Source of the DNA: Prosthecobacter dejongeii
Lineage (GTDB): Bacteria; Verrucomicrobiota; Verrucomicrobiia; Verrucomicrobiales; Verrucomicrobiaceae
Reading direction: 5' to 3'
Length of the DNA stretch: 64,000 nucleotides
Assembly (NCBI RefSeq): GCF_014203045.1
Contig: NZ_JACHIF010000002.1
Span: 372,001-436,000, forward strand
This document shows, piece by piece, positions 23,570-31,430 of this stretch. Position 1 is the stretch's first letter; each line of letters begins with the position of its first letter. Below the pieces are notes generated by a model that worked only from the letters and a program-made list of their open reading frames with translations, searched no databases and was not told the origin of the DNA. A program made the position numbers and the translations under genes.

Positions 23570-26083
23570 ATGAGTCACGCTCACCCCCAGGCTACGACCT
23601 CATTAGACTGCCCGATCCCACCCACGCACAATGCGCTGGCCATGCTGGATCTGGCCCTGGAGGAGTCGTTTGACCTGCTGGCTGGCGCGCAGGTGGAGCA
23701 AGAGGGGGATGTCATCGGCTGCTACACGCTGTTGAAACGCATCGGCGAAGGGGGATTCGGCATCGTGTGGAAGGCGGATCAAACCCTGCCCATTCGGCGG
23801 ACGGTGGCCATCAAGGTCATTCGTCCAGGCATGGATTCCCTGGCCGTGCTCTCGCGCTTCCGGGCTGAACGTCGTGCCCTGGAAAGGATGTCGCATCCGA
23901 ATATCGCGGTCGTTTTAGATGCGGGAACGACGCCCTTGGGGCGGCCTTATTTCGTGATGGAGCTTGTCAATGGGCGGCCCATCACTTCCTATTGTGAGGA
24001 AGCAGGTCTGGACCCCCGCCAGCGAATCTCCCTATTTTTAGATGTGTGCCGTGCGGTGCAGCATGCTCACCAAAGGGCGGTGCTGCATCGGGATCTGAAA
24101 CCCTCGAATATTCTAGTGGCTGACGGCGATTCGGGGCCGGTGGTGAAGATCATTGATTTTGGCATCGCCAAGGCTCTTTCGGATGACGGGCTGACGGGGG
24201 AAAGCATCGCCTACACCATGCGGGGCATGGTGCTGGGAACACCGGAATACATGGCCCCGGAACAGGCGGCCATGGGGGCTGAGGTGGTGGACGTGCGGGT
24301 GGACGTGTACTCGCTAGGAGCCATCCTTTACCAACTGCTCACAGGAGTGGCACCTCTGGATTCTGACTCTCACGACAAGAAAACTTCCCTCACTGCGATG
24401 CTCCAGCGCATCTATGAGATGGAGCCTTTGCGCCCCAGCTTGCGCGCGAAACAAAGGTCGGCGGCTGGCAAACATTCGCCCTGCCAACCAGAGGCTTTGG
24501 AAGGGGATCTGAATTGGATCATCCTCAAATCTCTGGAGAAAAACCCTGAGCAACGCTACGACTCAGCCAATGCTCTAGCAGATGATTTGCGCCGTCACTT
24601 GGATGATGAGCCTGTCAGTGCTGGGCCACCGGAAAACTGGTATCGGTTTAAAAAACTGGTGCGCAGGAATCGCACGGCCTTTGCTTTGGGTTCCATCATT
24701 GGGGTGAATCTGATCATCCTAGCCGCCGTCAGCACCTACGCGTTCATGCAAGAATCCAGGGCGCGCACGAATGCGGAACGGCTGCGAACTTTGGCCGAAT
24801 CTCAGTCCAAGAAAGCCCAGGCTTTGAATGGATTTTTGACCCAGTTGCTGAGTCAGGCTGGCGAGTTTGTGGCGAAGGGAAAGAATCCCGAGGCCCTCAG
24901 GCTTGCAGTGAATGAGAGCGTGAAGGAAGTGGAAAATCTGCAGAGCGAGCCTGAATTGCAAATCGAACTGCTCAAGCAGCTAACCTCCATTTTTATGGCC
25001 ATGGGGGACTACCGCAGCGCCCTGCCGCTATGCCGTCAAATGTATGAGCTATCGGCAGGTCTATACAGTGAGTCAGACCCTCGTACGCTGGCGGCCAGAT
25101 TGCTGATGGCACGGTCTTATTCAGATACAGGGGATAAACCTGAGGCCCTGCGGCAGTATCATGAGATTGAAGAGCTCTGGCGCTCGTTGGGGCCAGCCTA
25201 CGATGACAAGCGTTTTGAGGTGGCGCGTTATCACGCGCGTGAACTTGCCCGCCAGGGTCGTGGTAAAGAAGGGCAGGCTCTGGTGGAAGAATTCATGCAA
25301 AAGAACCTGGGCGATTTGCAAAAACAGGCGTCGAATTGGCTCTTCCTGGCAGATTTGCAACTGGGCATGGGCGAATATGGAATGGCAGAGGCAACGGCGA
25401 ATAAGCTGCTGGCTTTGTATTCGAAAGATGCCGCTTTGGCGGGGGCACACTCGCGTGGGCTCGCTTTGCGTACTCTGTCTCGTATCAAGGCAAAGCAGGG
25501 TGACCATGGGGCTGCGGCTCAGGCGCTGGAGGAGAGCATTCGCATTTCCGCTTCCCAGCAGGGCGCTGAATTTTACAGCTTGGTGGGCCGATGGATCGAG
25601 GTGGCCCGCCATTATAATAAAACGGGGCGTACGCAGGATGCCTTCCGGGCAACGGATGAGGCCATTTTGATTTCCCGAGGCCAGGGAAATGATCAGTTGC
25701 TACCCAGGGCCCTGCGCGGAGCGGCGGAGATCCGTGAGGAGGCGGGCCATCCGCAGGCAGCCCTGGCCTTCCGCCGAGAGTGCATGGAGATGGAGAGGCT
25801 GTATAATACGGACCGGGGAAAATGGATCTATGAGCTGTCTCAGATCGTGCGTTTGGAGGCCTTGATGAGCCTGCACGATGATTTGAAAAGAGATGCGGCG
25901 CTGCTTTGGAATCACTCACAGACGGAGCCTGCGGTGACCAGTGACCCGCCCTTCATGCGTTCCATCTGCGGCATCCTTATCAGCGCTTGTGAAAAGTGGC
26001 AAAAAGCAACGGGTGAGCTGGCCTTTCAGTCGGAAATCCTGGAGTGGAAGACCATCACGGCCGAGGGCATGGTCCAGAAGTAA
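23570..26083 (+). CDS. Receptor-type Ser/Thr protein kinase with TPR-like C-terminus
   Basis: An 837-aa Hanks-type kinase. The kinase domain (about 51-345) has the Gly loop GEGGFGIVW (59-67), the ATP-binding Lys82 in VAIK, HRDLKPSN (173-180, catalytic Asp175), DFG (197-199) and APE (229-231). All residues needed for activity are present. A single membrane span lies at about 370-393, so the kinase is cytoplasmic. The C-terminal about 440 residues, which are helical and TPR-like with A/L-rich repeats, are outside the inner membrane. Such fusions are very common in Planctomycetes and Verrucomicrobia. Substrates are unknown. It follows two unknown genes and precedes malQ; functional linkage with either is not shown. 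Confidence 0.93.
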   Translation: MSHAHPQATTSLDCPIPPTHNALAMLDLALEESFDLLAGAQVEQEGDVIGCYTLLKRIGEGGFGIVWKADQTLPIRRTVAIKVIRPGMDSLAVLSRFRAERRALERMSHPNIAVVLDAGTTPLGRPYFVMELVNGRPITSYCEEAGLDPRQRISLFLDVCRAVQHAHQRAVLHRDLKPSNILVADGDSGPVVKIIDFGIAKALSDDGLTGESIAYTMRGMVLGTPEYMAPEQAAMGAEVVDVRVDVYSLGAILYQLLTGVAPLDSDSHDKKTSLTAMLQRIYEMEPLRPSLRAKQRSAAGKHSPCQPEALEGDLNWIILKSLEKNPEQRYDSANALADDLRRHLDDEPVSAGPPENWYRFKKLVRRNRTAFALGSIIGVNLIILAAVSTYAFMQESRARTNAERLRTLAESQSKKAQALNGFLTQLLSQAGEFVAKGKNPEALRLAVNESVKEVENLQSEPELQIELLKQLTSIFMAMGDYRSALPLCRQMYELSAGLYSESDPRTLAARLLMARSYSDTGDKPEALRQYHEIEELWRSLGPAYDDKRFEVARYHARELARQGRGKEGQALVEEFMQKNLGDLQKQASNWLFLADLQLGMGEYGMAEATANKLLALYSKDAALAGAHSRGLALRTLSRIKAKQGDHGAAAQALEESIRISASQQGAEFYSLVGRWIEVARHYNKTGRTQDAFRATDEAILISRGQGNDQLLPRALRGAAEIREEAGHPQAALAFRRECMEMERLYNTDRGKWIYELSQIVRLEALMSLHDDLKRDAALLWNHSQTEPAVTSDPPFMRSICGILISACEKWQKATGELAFQSEILEWKTITAEGMVQK

Positions 26084-26145
26084 GTCAGGCCCACTTTGTG
26101 CTTAGAGTTGATTGACTCACCCTCCTCTGTCTTATCCCTCCAGCC

Positions 26146-27681
26146 ATGTTTTCTATCCCGCGCTCCAGTGGTATCCTCCTGCATCCCACCTCACTTCCAG
26201 GGAGGTTCGGCATTGGTGAAATCGGTCCTGAAGCGCATCGTTGGCTGGATTCCCTGCATCGGATGGGGCAAAAGCTCTGGCAGATGCTGCCGCTGGGGCC
26301 GACGGGATTTGGGGCTTCTCCGTATCAAAGCCTATCGAGCTTTGCCGGGAATCCGCTCATGATCAGTTTTGATTCTTTGCGCAATGACGGGGTCCTCACA
26401 CCTCAAGACTTGGCGATGATCCCGGCCTTCCCTGACCACAAAGTGAACTTTATTGCGACGGAAGAGGTGCGGACGGCGTTCCTCAAACTCGCCTGCCAGA
26501 GATTCCTGCATCAGTGTGAAGCCAGCCCATTGCTAGCGCGGGCTTTTGAGGCCTTTTGCGAGCGTGAAGCCGAGTGGTTGGACGACTATGCTCTTTTCAT
26601 CGCCATCAAAGGTGAGTGCGGTGGTCGCCCCTGGAATGAATGGCCCCCCGAGCTGGCTATGCGCCAACCCGAAGCCATCAACGATGCCATGGTGCGTTTG
26701 GATGATGCTTTGGAAGAGGTGAAGGCCCAGCAGTTTTTCTTTTTCCGCCAGTGGCAGAAATTGCATGCCCGCGCGCAGGAATTGGGCATCAGCCTCATCG
26801 GCGACATCCCTATTTTCACGGCTCATGACAGCGCGGACGTTTGGGCCCGGCCAGATCTCTTTGAACTGGATGAGCAGGGGAATCCCATCGTGGTGGCAGG
26901 CGTGCCACCTGACTACTTCAGTGCTACGGGACAGCGCTGGGGAAACCCTTTGTATAAATGGAGCGCGCACGAGGCGGAAGGTTTTGCGTGGTGGAAAGCT
27001 CGCCTGCGCAAGACTCTGGAGATGGTGGACATCGTGCGTATTGACCATTTCCGTGGCTTTGCCGCTTATTGGGAAATTCCAGCCGCAGAGCCGACGGCGG
27101 TGAATGGCCGGTGGGTCGGCGCTCCTGGAGACGCTTTGTTTGAGGCTTTGAAAGGCGAGATGGGAGATCACGTGCCTGTCATTGCGGAGGATCTGGGAAT
27201 CATCACCCCAGACGTGACTGAGCTGCGCCTACGGCATGGTTTTCCAGGCATGAAGGTGATGCAGTTTGCCTTTGGGGCAGATAGCCTTTCAGAAGATTAC
27301 ATTCCTGAATTTTATCCCGATGAGTCTGTGGCTTACACGGGAACGCATGACAATGATACCGTCCTAGGCTTGTTTAACAGCGGGGAAGGGGAGGACACGA
27401 CGCGCTCGGCGGAACAAATCGCGGCAGAGCGTCGCACCATCCTTGGTTATACCAAGACGGATGGGTCGCAGCTTAACTGGGATTTCATCCAGGCCGTGTG
27501 GGGATCTCAAGCCCGCATGGCCATCGCTCCGCTGCAAGATCTCTTGGGCCTGGGCAGCGAGTCCCGCATGAACACCCCTGGAAAAATGGGAGACTTCTGG
27601 AGCTGGCGATTCACCTGGGATCAAATGCTGCCTGAAATCGAGGAGCGCATGAAAAACATTACCTCCGGCACAGGTAGGTAG
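26146..27681 (+). CDS. malQ: 4-alpha-glucanotransferase (amylomaltase, GH77)
   Basis: This cytoplasmic enzyme moves alpha-1,4-glucan segments between maltodextrins, feeding glycogen and maltose metabolism. The 511-aa length is typical of the short bacterial form. The N-terminus SSGILLHPTSLPGRFGIGEIG is a family signature. Catalytic residues are visible: nucleophile Asp300 in VRIDHFRGF, acid/base Glu348 in IAEDLG and the third acid Asp402 in GTHDNDT. Their spacing matches Thermus amylomaltase. It starts 62 bases after the kinase stop with no visible terminator between, so partial co-transcription is possible. There are no other glycogen genes nearby. Confidence 0.96.
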   Translation: MFSIPRSSGILLHPTSLPGRFGIGEIGPEAHRWLDSLHRMGQKLWQMLPLGPTGFGASPYQSLSSFAGNPLMISFDSLRNDGVLTPQDLAMIPAFPDHKVNFIATEEVRTAFLKLACQRFLHQCEASPLLARAFEAFCEREAEWLDDYALFIAIKGECGGRPWNEWPPELAMRQPEAINDAMVRLDDALEEVKAQQFFFFRQWQKLHARAQELGISLIGDIPIFTAHDSADVWARPDLFELDEQGNPIVVAGVPPDYFSATGQRWGNPLYKWSAHEAEGFAWWKARLRKTLEMVDIVRIDHFRGFAAYWEIPAAEPTAVNGRWVGAPGDALFEALKGEMGDHVPVIAEDLGIITPDVTELRLRHGFPGMKVMQFAFGADSLSEDYIPEFYPDESVAYTGTHDNDTVLGLFNSGEGEDTTRSAEQIAAERRTILGYTKTDGSQLNWDFIQAVWGSQARMAIAPLQDLLGLGSESRMNTPGKMGDFWSWRFTWDQMLPEIEERMKNITSGTGR

Positions 27682-27746
27682 TGGCATTTGATTGATGGAT
27701 CTGCGCCGTTAAGATTGTATGAAGAAGGCTGCCCGCTGCCTTTTTC

Positions 27747-29102
27747 ATGAAGCTCGTCATCCTTCTTTTTACCCTTCTGTTCTGCCCGTGCTTGTCTGCC
27801 ATCCAGGTAGATCCCGGGAAAGGCAGCGATGCGAATGATGGTGTGAAGGCTCCGGTGAAAACGATCGCTCGTGGAGTCAGGTTAGCCCAGCCGGGAGATA
27901 CCGTTTTTTTGGCGCCTGCGACTTATTATGAAAGTGTGGTGCTCAGTGGGAAAAAAGGCGTGCCTGGGAAGCCCATCACGATTGATGGCCAGGGCGCGAT
28001 CATTGAGGGAAGTGAGCCAGTGCGTGCGGCGGAGTGGGAATCTCTAGGGGCGGGGTTATTCCGAAAAGTGAAGCTAATGCCGCGCATGGACCCTGCCATT
28101 TTAGGGCGCTGGTTTTTCCTGTGGAATGGGCGCATGAATCACATGGGCCGCACTTCCAAAGGACCGAGTGCGCCGCTGAAAAAAGTGGCGGATCTTCTAG
28201 CCGATGAATGGACCTATGTTCAGGAGGATGATGCTTTTTATGTGAAGCTGCCAGTGGGGGTGGATCTAGATGCTGCCAATCTTCGCTACCCACTGCGTAG
28301 CAGTGGAGTCGTGCTTTCTGGAGACGGTGGCCACCTTGTGGTGCGGAATCTCACGTGTACCCATGTGTACAATGATGGCTTTAATATCCACGGCGACCAA
28401 GTGGACACGGTGTTTGAAAACATTTCCGCGATCGAATGTGGGGACGATGGTTTCAGCGCTCATGAAGCTGCCGAGTGTCGTGTGGATGGTTTTGTCAGCA
28501 TTGGAAATTCCACGGGGCTTTGCGACACGGTTTCCAGTGTGACCCACTTCAAAAATGTCTATGTCCGTGACTGCCTGGGGCATGATATTTTCTTCATCGG
28601 CGATTCTCCTCACAGCATGGAAAACGTGCTGGTGGAGAGCAGTGCGGCTTACGCTTTCAGTGTGGCGCAGCACGGAGACCGCCCTCAGAATGGGCTAAGC
28701 CGGGTGACGCTGAAAAATGTAGTGATCCGCCGTCAGCCAGGGGAAACAGGCGATCTCAAAGTCACCCGAGGAGGACTGCTGAAAGCAGAGAACTGCACGT
28801 TCATTGGATTGAACGTGTTGGTAACCCCCGGTGCAGAAGTAGAGCTAACCAAATGTGTGGTGAAGGGTGGGGCGGAGAAGCCGGAAATCATCATCTTTGA
28901 TGAAGCTACCTGGAAGGGGGCGGGCAATCAGTATGACCTGAAGAGCCTCAGAAAAGGCCCGAACTTTTTTACCCCCCAAACCTTCGCGGAGTTTCAGCAG
29001 AAGTTCGGCAGTGATGCAGGTTCCAAGTGGGAAGAGGTAGCCACCTCACCCTCTGGTGTCGGGGCAGATGAGGTGAGCCTGGAGCGACTGAGAACGAAGT
29101 AG
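27747..29102 (+). CDS. Exported right-handed beta-helix protein
   Basis: A 451-aa protein with a signal peptide (MKLVILLFTLLFCPCLSAI). A DUF1565-like start (VDPGKGSDANDGVKAPVKTIARGVRLAQPGDTVFL) follows, and then the short beta-strand repeats of a right-handed parallel beta-helix (for example LVVRNLTCTHVYNDGFNI, VFENISAIECGDDGFSAHEA). Such proteins are often polysaccharide lyases or hydrolases, or simply binding scaffolds. Without a clear set of catalytic acids I do not assign a substrate. Location should be periplasm or outside. Its stop is only 4 bases from that of the convergent NHL-type gene. Confidence 0.85.
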   Translation: MKLVILLFTLLFCPCLSAIQVDPGKGSDANDGVKAPVKTIARGVRLAQPGDTVFLAPATYYESVVLSGKKGVPGKPITIDGQGAIIEGSEPVRAAEWESLGAGLFRKVKLMPRMDPAILGRWFFLWNGRMNHMGRTSKGPSAPLKKVADLLADEWTYVQEDDAFYVKLPVGVDLDAANLRYPLRSSGVVLSGDGGHLVVRNLTCTHVYNDGFNIHGDQVDTVFENISAIECGDDGFSAHEAAECRVDGFVSIGNSTGLCDTVSSVTHFKNVYVRDCLGHDIFFIGDSPHSMENVLVESSAAYAFSVAQHGDRPQNGLSRVTLKNVVIRRQPGETGDLKVTRGGLLKAENCTFIGLNVLVTPGAEVELTKCVVKGGAEKPEIIIFDEATWKGAGNQYDLKSLRKGPNFFTPQTFAEFQQKFGSDAGSKWEEVATSPSGVGADEVSLERLRTK

Positions 29103-29106
29103 CGCC

Positions 29107-30153
29107 TTAAATTCTGCGCAGTTTGTAGGGGTATGCTTGGTCGGCATTCCACTGGCAGGCGTAGAGGTCGCCTTCATCATCCACGCAGACGTCGTGGACA
29201 TTGCGGAAGATGGCTTGGTCCTGCAGCAGCACTTTGACCTGATCTCCCTCATACTCTGGTGCCAGACCCCCAGGAGCGGAGATGACTCGGTTTTCTTTGT
29301 CCAGGATGATGATGAATCCTCGTTCGCGCCACATGCGGTAGTCCCCGGGCTTCATGCCAAAGCACACGCCTGAAAGCAGTAAATCTCCCGCGATGACGGG
29401 GCGGCTCATGAAAGCGCCCGGCAGATAAACGGAGCGCACATATTGTCCATCCAGCGTGTACCAGTGGAACTCATTGCGAACGCGCTCGGTGCATAAAACC
29501 AGTGGGGTGGGGCCGCGTGAATCGATCGTCACCCCATGCGCTTGCATGAACTTACCGGCATTCATCGCCTGGGTGCTGAGGCCACCAAACTTGCGGATGA
29601 ATCTGCCCGTGTTATCAAATTGTAGGATGAACTGAGAACCGTAACCGTCTGCCACATAGATATCACCATTGGGTGCCACGGCGGCTTCGGTGGGGGCATA
29701 TTTGGAGAGTGCATCGTATGCACCACAGTCTTTGGCATGAGGTAGCTTCAGCAGGACTTCGCCTTTCAGCGTGGTCTTGATGACGGCACCGCTGGAAGGG
29801 TCACACAGCCAGAGGAATTCTTGGCCATTGCGACGGTCGAGCGTGAGGCCATGCCCGCCTTTGAGTTTGAGTGTCCAGGCATCCAGCACCTGACCTTCTT
29901 TGTCGAAGATGAGGATGTTGTTGCTGGCCTCGTTGGTGATCATGAGGAGGCGCTTTTGGGCATCCATCACCATTTCATGGCAGTCCTTCACGGGGTGTTG
30001 GTCCCGTTTGGCCTTGCACCATTCCAGGTCCAGTTGGTAACGATGCTGACCGTGGCCGATCGTGCTGCCTTGCAGGCTGGTTTTACTCTGTGACCTAACA
30101 AAAGGTGCCGCGAAGGTGGTGCTGGCAGTGGCGAGAAAAGTACGGCGTTTCAT
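29107..30153 (-). CDS. Exported NHL-type beta-propeller protein
   Basis: This 348-aa protein opens with MKRRTFLATASTTFAAPFVRS, a Tat-like signal with RR and an Ala-rich core. The body holds NHL-style blades such as NILIFDKEGQVLDAW, GDIYVADGYGSQFILQFDNTGRFIRKFGG and HDVCVDDEGDLYACQWN. It resembles the propeller proteins annotated as peptidyl-alpha-hydroxyglycine alpha-amidating lyase-like in Planctomycetes and Verrucomicrobia. Enzymatic activity cannot be claimed. It lies downstream of the 103-aa unknown gene and the transglutaminase gene on the same strand, 37 bases after the former. Confidence 0.83.
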   Translation of the reverse strand: MKRRTFLATASTTFAAPFVRSQSKTSLQGSTIGHGQHRYQLDLEWCKAKRDQHPVKDCHEMVMDAQKRLLMITNEASNNILIFDKEGQVLDAWTLKLKGGHGLTLDRRNGQEFLWLCDPSSGAVIKTTLKGEVLLKLPHAKDCGAYDALSKYAPTEAAVAPNGDIYVADGYGSQFILQFDNTGRFIRKFGGLSTQAMNAGKFMQAHGVTIDSRGPTPLVLCTERVRNEFHWYTLDGQYVRSVYLPGAFMSRPVIAGDLLLSGVCFGMKPGDYRMWRERGFIIILDKENRVISAPGGLAPEYEGDQVKVLLQDQAIFRNVHDVCVDDEGDLYACQWNADQAYPYKLRRI

Positions 30154-30190
30154 GCTCTGTAAACTAGAGCTAGAGGCAGAAACTATCGCC

Positions 30191-30502
30191 CTACCGTTTT
30201 ACAACAACCTGCCCGCCGGAATAATGCAGGAGATGTCCCGCTAGCCCTGTGAGTGTTTGCCTGGAGAGGGCGATTTCCGTTTCTCCCACGAAAAAACGAT
30301 GATGGGCCGGGGTGCTAAGGAGAGAGACCCAGGTGAGCTGCCACCAGGCATTGCCAGCCTGCGGCCCTTCACGGCAGCGCACATACTCCAGGGCTAGCAG
30401 TTCACCGCCATGGAAGGAACCCTCCTGGAGGTGTTTTTCGCTCAAGAAATCTGCGAAGGGTTGAGAATAAAAGAAACCGCAAGGGTGGCGGTGAAGGTGC
30501 AT
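30191..30502 (-). CDS. 103-aa protein of unknown function after transglutaminase gene
   Basis: An open frame with ATG start, 14 bases after the transglutaminase-like gene on the same strand. The protein has balanced composition and alternating hydrophobic segments (LLALEYVRC, WWQLTWVSLLS, HHRFFVGETEIAL). A compact beta-rich fold is plausible. There is no signal peptide, no membrane span and no family I recognise. Position suggests translation coupling with the ATP-grasp/transglutaminase set, but no Shine-Dalgarno sequence precedes the ATG. It could also be a chance frame; no other frame in this 363-base gap looks better. Confidence 0.5.
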   Translation of the reverse strand: MHLHRHPCGFFYSQPFADFLSEKHLQEGSFHGGELLALEYVRCREGPQAGNAWWQLTWVSLLSTPAHHRFFVGETEIALSRQTLTGLAGHLLHYSGGQVVVKR

Positions 30503-30516
30503 GCGTGGGAGGAAAA

Positions 30517-31398
30517 TCAGTCTGGATCTGGTAAGACATCCACCGCGACTAGGAGCCGCTGTTCTCCCGCCCCAATCGTAACGCCGCGCAGTGGACTGAC
30601 ATCGGCAAAATCACGCCCCCAGGCCACGGTGATGTGGCGCTCCGATGGCAGGACATTGTTGGTGGGGTCAGCATCCATCCAGCCGCAGGTCTCACCGCAA
30701 TAAACTGAAATCCAGGCATGAGAAGCATCTGCGCCCACCAGCTTGACCTGGCCGGGCGGGGGCAGCGTCTCTAGATAGCCGCTGACGTAGCGCGCTGGAA
30801 GTCCCAGGGAACGAATGCAGGCGATCATCACCTGGGCGAAATCTTGGCAAACGCCGCGCCGCTGCTTCAGGGCTTTTTCCACGGGGGTTGCATAGTCGGT
30901 GGCGGTGGGATCAAAGATGAAATCCTCATTGATGCGCCGGTTTAAATCACAGACCGCTTCCAAAATAGGCCGTTTAGGCGGGAAGGAGGGGCGCGCATAG
31001 TCTGCAAACTGAGCCCCGACAGGGATCAGCGTGGAGGCATAAGTCAACTCACCCGCGGCGGTGGTGGGATTGAAGACATCGCTGCGGCAGGCATCCCGAA
31101 TGGTTTCCCAGGGTGGGGTGCTGGAGGAATCGAAAGGCTGGGCACGCTCCACCTCGACAAGACTGCGGGCGATGACTTCCAGCTTTTGATGCGAGCCTTC
31201 AATCTCAAAGTACACACTTGTATTGCCAAAATAGTCAGACCTTTCCGATCTCTGCACCGGCTCCGGGCGGATGGTCAACTCATGCCATGGACACTCCTGG
31301 AAGGGCAGGGCACGAGGCTCCAGCCGGGCCGTGTAATGTCCGACGGTCACGGGGCTCTCGTAATTGTACGTGGTCCGATGGATGATGTTGTAGCGCAC
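30517..31398 (-). CDS. Transglutaminase-like cysteine protease
   Basis: A 293-aa cytoplasmic protein with the N-terminal beta domain found before many bacterial transglutaminase-like domains (MRYNIIHRTTYNY...). The catalytic triad is intact: Cys184 in RGVCQDFAQ, His228 in ASHAWISVY and Asp244 in MDADPTNN. Family members are thought to be peptidases or peptide-modifying enzymes. They are regularly encoded beside circularly permuted ATP-grasp and alpha-E proteins, as here, 32 bases downstream of that gene. The start is a GTG at 31398 without a Shine-Dalgarno sequence. The substrate is unknown. Confidence 0.93.
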   Translation of the reverse strand: MRYNIIHRTTYNYESPVTVGHYTARLEPRALPFQECPWHELTIRPEPVQRSERSDYFGNTSVYFEIEGSHQKLEVIARSLVEVERAQPFDSSSTPPWETIRDACRSDVFNPTTAAGELTYASTLIPVGAQFADYARPSFPPKRPILEAVCDLNRRINEDFIFDPTATDYATPVEKALKQRRGVCQDFAQVMIACIRSLGLPARYVSGYLETLPPPGQVKLVGADASHAWISVYCGETCGWMDADPTNNVLPSERHITVAWGRDFADVSPLRGVTIGAGEQRLLVAVDVLPDPD

Positions 31399-31430
31399 GG
31401 GGGAGGTTTTTGGGTGAGGAGGTGCGGCTT

